DNA of 64,000 nt, taken from the NCBI GenBank assembly GCA_964574815.1, contig CAZNPL010000008.1:102782-166781 (forward strand), given 5' to 3'. Made by a program: the position numbers and the translations under genes. The stretch comes from CAZNPL01 sp964574815. GTDB lineage: Bacteria; Planctomycetota; Phycisphaerae; UBA1845. The notes beneath the pieces are model-generated. The model searched no databases and was not told where the DNA came from. It worked only from the letters and a program-made list of their open reading frames with translations. Shown piece by piece: positions 60,989 through 64,000 of this stretch; position 1 is the stretch's first letter, and each line of letters begins with the position of its first letter.

Positions 60989-61742
60989 ATGAGCAAGTAT
61001 TATGGATTGAGTCCTGAGATGTGCGTGCTGACCGTCCCGGTCGCAGCAGCACTTGCCATGCTTGCGAGTTGCAACGCCGAGCCGGCCCCGCCGCCGTCCA
61101 CGGTCACAAGGACCCTGACCATTCTCTCGCCACATAGCGCCGAAATTCGAACGAGCTTCGATGCGGCGTTCGCCAGGTGGCACCGTGAAAAACACGGCGT
61201 CGAGGTGGAGATTGACTGGATTGTGCGGGGAACACCCAGGTGCGTGAAGTACGTCGAGGATTGCTACCTGCTCCCGCGTGAGGTGGCGCCGGGCCGGCGC
61301 CCTGACGTTGTACTACTATCCCCTCGACCGAACGCTGTACACCGCACGCGGCGACGAACTGGCCGTGACAAACAACCCGATCGAAAACCCGATCGGGCAA
61401 CACCTCGATCCCGTCAGGAGCGAAGAGCTTGCGGCCACGATCGTGCCCTTGGTGCAGGCTGCGTGCAACGGTAACCACTTGCTGCTGCAGAGCGCTTGGG
61501 AGAAGATTATTAACAACGGCATGCCGCGTGACGCCCTGACCGACTTGACAGCACCGCCGTTTGATGAGGCGATGGCAGTTGATATGGGACGCCGGTACTC
61601 CGCGGCCGACCCCCTGACCGCCGCAATGCTCCTGGAAGAATGGTCGCACCTATTCAATGCGAAGTACAAGCAGGTCTTGCAATCCCTGCATGCCGACATA
61701 ACGGCGGCGCTCCACGCGATCCCGCCGCACCCCGAACGATAA
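60989..61742 (+). pseudogene. Broken ABC-type solute-binding lipoprotein gene
   Basis: A good start (AAGGGAGGGG before ATG 60989) and lipoprotein signal (AALAMLASC) lead into a binding-protein-like opening (TLTILSPHSAEIRTSFDAAF, HGVEVEIDWI). The frame then turns into Arg-rich nonsense and stops at 61474. In the next frame, from about 61278 to 61742, a protein-like C-terminal part appears (YYYPLDRTLYTARGDELAVT, EEWSHLFNAKYKQVLQSL). Together they cover only about 240 residues where 400 or more are usual, so an internal deletion plus frameshift is the simplest reading. The transported substrate is unknown. Confidence 0.65.
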
Positions 61743-61921
61743 CGGATCGCTTCAAAAACTCCGCGACCATGCTGCGCCGTGACAAGCGAAAGGAAACCGC
61801 CGGAATCCCGTTAATAACCCTATGTATTGTGTTGACGGCCAGCGAGGTTGGTTCGACACTTGTCCCTGCGGAATGACCGGAACAAACCGCCCGGACCGTG
61901 GCGACACTCGGAGGTCATACG

Positions 61922-63631
61922 ATGCTTCGCGGACGAATCTGCCGATACTCCTTGGGAATCATTTTTCTCATCGCCGCGGGCTGCGCGTTGCCGCCTGATG
62001 GTAACGGCACGCCGAACGACAACGCCAACATCAACGACAACGACAACGGCAACGATAACGACAACGGCAACGACAACGGCGGCGGCACGGTGCCGGAACT
62101 GTTCGCCCGCTCCTCCGAGTGTGCCGCGTGCCACAACGGAATCTCCGACGCCGCTGACAACGATGTCTCCATCGAGACGTCCTGGCGCGGAACCATGATG
62201 GCAAACGCCGCCCGCGATCCCTACTTCACAGCCAAAGTCAGCGCCGAGGTTCAGCGCCTGCCGGCCCTGAGCGAGACGATCGAGGCCACCTGTGCCAGAT
62301 GCCACACGCCGATGGCCGCGACCCAGGTAACGGTGGAAGGCGGAACGGCTGCATTGCTGGATGATGGCTTCTTCGATCCCGAAAACGCCCTGCACGAAGT
62401 GGCCATGGACGGCGTCTCATGCACGCTATGTCACCAGATCGAAGACATCGCACTCGGCGAGGAGGCGAGTTTCAGCGGCGGATACCAGGTGGACACGACG
62501 ACCGAGAAGCCCGACCGCGTCAACTACGGCCCGTACGCCAACCCCGAGCAGGAGACCATGCGCACCGTGGCGGAGTACACCCCCGTTCTGGGCGAGCACG
62601 TGACGGAGTCCGCGCTCTGCGCCACCTGCCACACGCTCTTCACCCCGACAGTCAACGAAGCGGCGGAGGTCGTCGGAAGCTTCCCCGAGCAGACGCCGTT
62701 TCTCGAATGGCGACACAGCGACTACGGCGACGGAATCGACGACGACCGCACGTGCCAGGACTGCCACATGCCCGACGCCGACGGGCCGGTCGTCATTTCG
62801 ACTATTCCCGGTGGCCTCGAGGAGCGAAGCCCGTTTGCCCGCCATCACTTTGTCGGAGGCAACGCCCTGATGCTGCGAATTCTCCGTGATAACGCCGCCG
62901 AACTCGATGTGCAGGCCTCAGCCGCCGATTTCGACACGGTCATAAGCCGCGTTCTCGACCAACTGCAGAACAACGCCGGTGACCTGACCATCATGGAAGC
63001 TACCCTCGAAGACACCGTGCTGCGCTTCAACGTAGCCGTCGACAACAAGGCCGGCCACAAGTTCCCAACCGGCTTCCCGGCCCGCCGGTCGTGGCTGCAC
63101 ACAACAGTGTCCGACGGGACCGGAAGCGTGGTTTTCGAATCCGGAGTGTTCCAACAGGACGGACGCATCAGCGGAAACGACTTCGACGACGCCGTACCCG
63201 CGGTTGAGCCGCACTACACCGTCATCACTGACCCCGGGCAGGTGCAGGTCTACGAATCCGTGATGGTGGACACGACCGGCCAAATCACCTTCACGCTCCT
63301 ACGAGGCGCCGGGTACACCAAGGACAATCGCCTACTGCCCACTGGCTTCGACAAGACCACCGCAGGTGCACACTTCGCGACGATCGGCGCCGCCTTGAGC
63401 GACCCCGATTTCACCGGCGGCGGAGACCTCCTCACCTACGAACTGGACGTCGCCGGCCTGTCCGGACCCTTCACAGTCCGCGTCGAGCTTCTCTACCAGA
63501 GCATCTCGTACCAGTTCGTGGAGGACCTTCGCGGCGTAGGTACCGGACTGACCGAGCAGTTCGTAAACTTCCACGACGACGCCGATATAACACCCACTCT
63601 AATCGCCGAAGCGGAGGCAACTGTGCAATAA
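61922..63631 (+). CDS. Five-heme c-type cytochrome lipoprotein
   Basis: 569 aa from ATG 61922. The lipoprotein signal ends FLIAAGC, followed by a low-complexity Asn/Asp/Gly linker (about residues 30-55). Five CxxCH heme sites are seen: CAACH, CARCH, CTLCH, CATCH and CQDCH, all in residues about 65-300, with extra His residues (FARHHFVGG) as possible axial ligands. The C-terminal half is beta-rich (DNKAGHKFPTGFPARRSWLH, also with a His). It resembles cytochrome c554-like multiheme proteins that pass electrons outside the cytoplasm; partner enzymes are not in the window. Confidence 0.9.
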   Translation: MLRGRICRYSLGIIFLIAAGCALPPDGNGTPNDNANINDNDNGNDNDNGNDNGGGTVPELFARSSECAACHNGISDAADNDVSIETSWRGTMMANAARDPYFTAKVSAEVQRLPALSETIEATCARCHTPMAATQVTVEGGTAALLDDGFFDPENALHEVAMDGVSCTLCHQIEDIALGEEASFSGGYQVDTTTEKPDRVNYGPYANPEQETMRTVAEYTPVLGEHVTESALCATCHTLFTPTVNEAAEVVGSFPEQTPFLEWRHSDYGDGIDDDRTCQDCHMPDADGPVVISTIPGGLEERSPFARHHFVGGNALMLRILRDNAAELDVQASAADFDTVISRVLDQLQNNAGDLTIMEATLEDTVLRFNVAVDNKAGHKFPTGFPARRSWLHTTVSDGTGSVVFESGVFQQDGRISGNDFDDAVPAVEPHYTVITDPGQVQVYESVMVDTTGQITFTLLRGAGYTKDNRLLPTGFDKTTAGAHFATIGAALSDPDFTGGGDLLTYELDVAGLSGPFTVRVELLYQSISYQFVEDLRGVGTGLTEQFVNFHDDADITPTLIAEAEATVQ

Positions 63632-64000
63632 ACCCTCCGGCCGGTCCGGTCGCCGTCTGCTCGAGTGCCCACAAAGAGTGCCCGTGCGACGCCCCGTTCC
63701 GTGACGCTATTTAGCCGGTGCTACTGGTTTGCCGCGGGCGGCCCCCGGTGCCCCAAACCCAGTACCGCCTCGGCCCTGATACCCCCCAAAGCGGCCGGGT
63801 GCGTGACAGGTTAGGCGGGTGCCACTGGCTGCTCGCCCGCCAGTGTGAGTGTCTGAAGCGGTACTCGATAAACCGCACGGGCGGACAAGCCGCCCGCGAC
63901 ACACAAAGCCGAATGCCGCCTAAACTGTCACGGGCCCAAAGCGGCCGGGTCCGTGACAGTTTCCGCGGTATTTCTTGGTGTTATGATGGGTCTGGTGTTG
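63632..64000. repeat. Intergenic repeat cluster at the right edge
   Basis: Three repeat types are interleaved. (1) AAAGCGGCCGGGT-CGTGACAG occurs at 63788-63809 and 63938-63959. (2) CACTGGC/GCCAGTG hairpin at 63823-63845, with a degenerate relative at 63717-63741. (3) AAACTGTCACGG (63922-63933) and CCGTGACAGTTT (63951-63962) form a perfect 12-bp stem enclosing copy two of type 1. CCGCCTAAACTGTCAC also matches the reverse complement at about 63803-63818 with one change. No open frame of protein character is seen. Confidence 0.7.

Noticed and set aside
1..64000. tRNA, rRNA, CRISPR arrays, integrases or transposases
   Set aside because: Read for cloverleaf arms with TTCGA-type loops, regular spaced repeats and transposase motifs; none found. 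A tRNA scan and a repeat finder would be needed to exclude weak cases.

Overview
The window looks like chromosomal DNA of a G+C-rich Planctomycetota bacterium, most likely Phycisphaerae-like. Four things suggest this: many exported proteins with IPTL-CTERM, PEP-CTERM, dockerin or thrombospondin type 3 regions; an ECF sigma factor translationally coupled to a Ser/Thr kinase with TPRs; TPR-tailed sulfatase and GT-C-like membrane proteins; and DTxRADxLG or type I phosphodiesterase members of the alkaline phosphatase superfamily. No rRNA, tRNA, CRISPR array, prophage or complete insertion sequence was recognised. The lineage is inferred from gene content, not from a marker gene.

Layout. 1-7.6 kb: an exact 526-bp repeat carrying the 3' end of an IPTL-CTERM gene and its terminator, present at 1-526 and 4783-5308. 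Each copy faces a TPR-tailed gene on the minus strand; a truncated Lnt-like ORF with a promoter and structured leader lies between. 8.0-13.3 kb: an apparent operon of two paralogous membrane phosphodiesterases and a LolA-like exported protein. 13.4-16.7 kb: two flagellins with a shared promoter-like element. 17.3-22.9 kb: a DUF2723 glycosyltransferase-like protein, an NTF2-like protein, an AraC regulator, a methyltransferase and a dockerin protein. 23.0-28.6 kb: kinase and sigma pair, and a thrombospondin type 3 protein. 28.8-37.5 kb: a minus-strand cluster of exported proteins (pilin-like, A, B, B', A', spermidine-synthase-like protein, then a PEP-CTERM gene remnant).

37.7-43.5 kb: a His/Cys-containing small exported protein divergent from an exported nickel superoxide dismutase, then DUF420, a PpiC foldase, chorismate synthase and an AsmA-like protein. 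43.5-54.3 kb: M14 carboxypeptidase, hemerythrin, NfeD-like protein with flotillin, CPBP-like protein, exported PIMT, gamma-carbonic-anhydrase-like protein and acyl-CoA synthetase. 54.4-57.2 kb: CPBP protease, aldehyde dehydrogenase and an internally deleted acetolactate-synthase-like gene. 57.5-60.5 kb: znuACB-type zinc uptake operon led by a small ribbon-helix-helix/Cys-His protein. 61.0-64.0 kb: a broken solute-binding gene, a five-heme cytochrome and an intergenic repeat cluster.

The most promising candidate for an undescribed system is the metal uptake operon. Its first gene encodes a 100-residue protein joining a ribbon-helix-helix-like N-terminus to a CxxC and a Cys/His-rich tail. A perfect inverted repeat (GTATTA-N5-TAATAC) overlaps the predicted -10 box in front of it, as expected of an autoregulated metal-responsive repressor. 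The second is the A-B-B'-A' cluster, in which paralogous exported proteins with similar HTD-x-x-IG starts end in different C-terminal regions.
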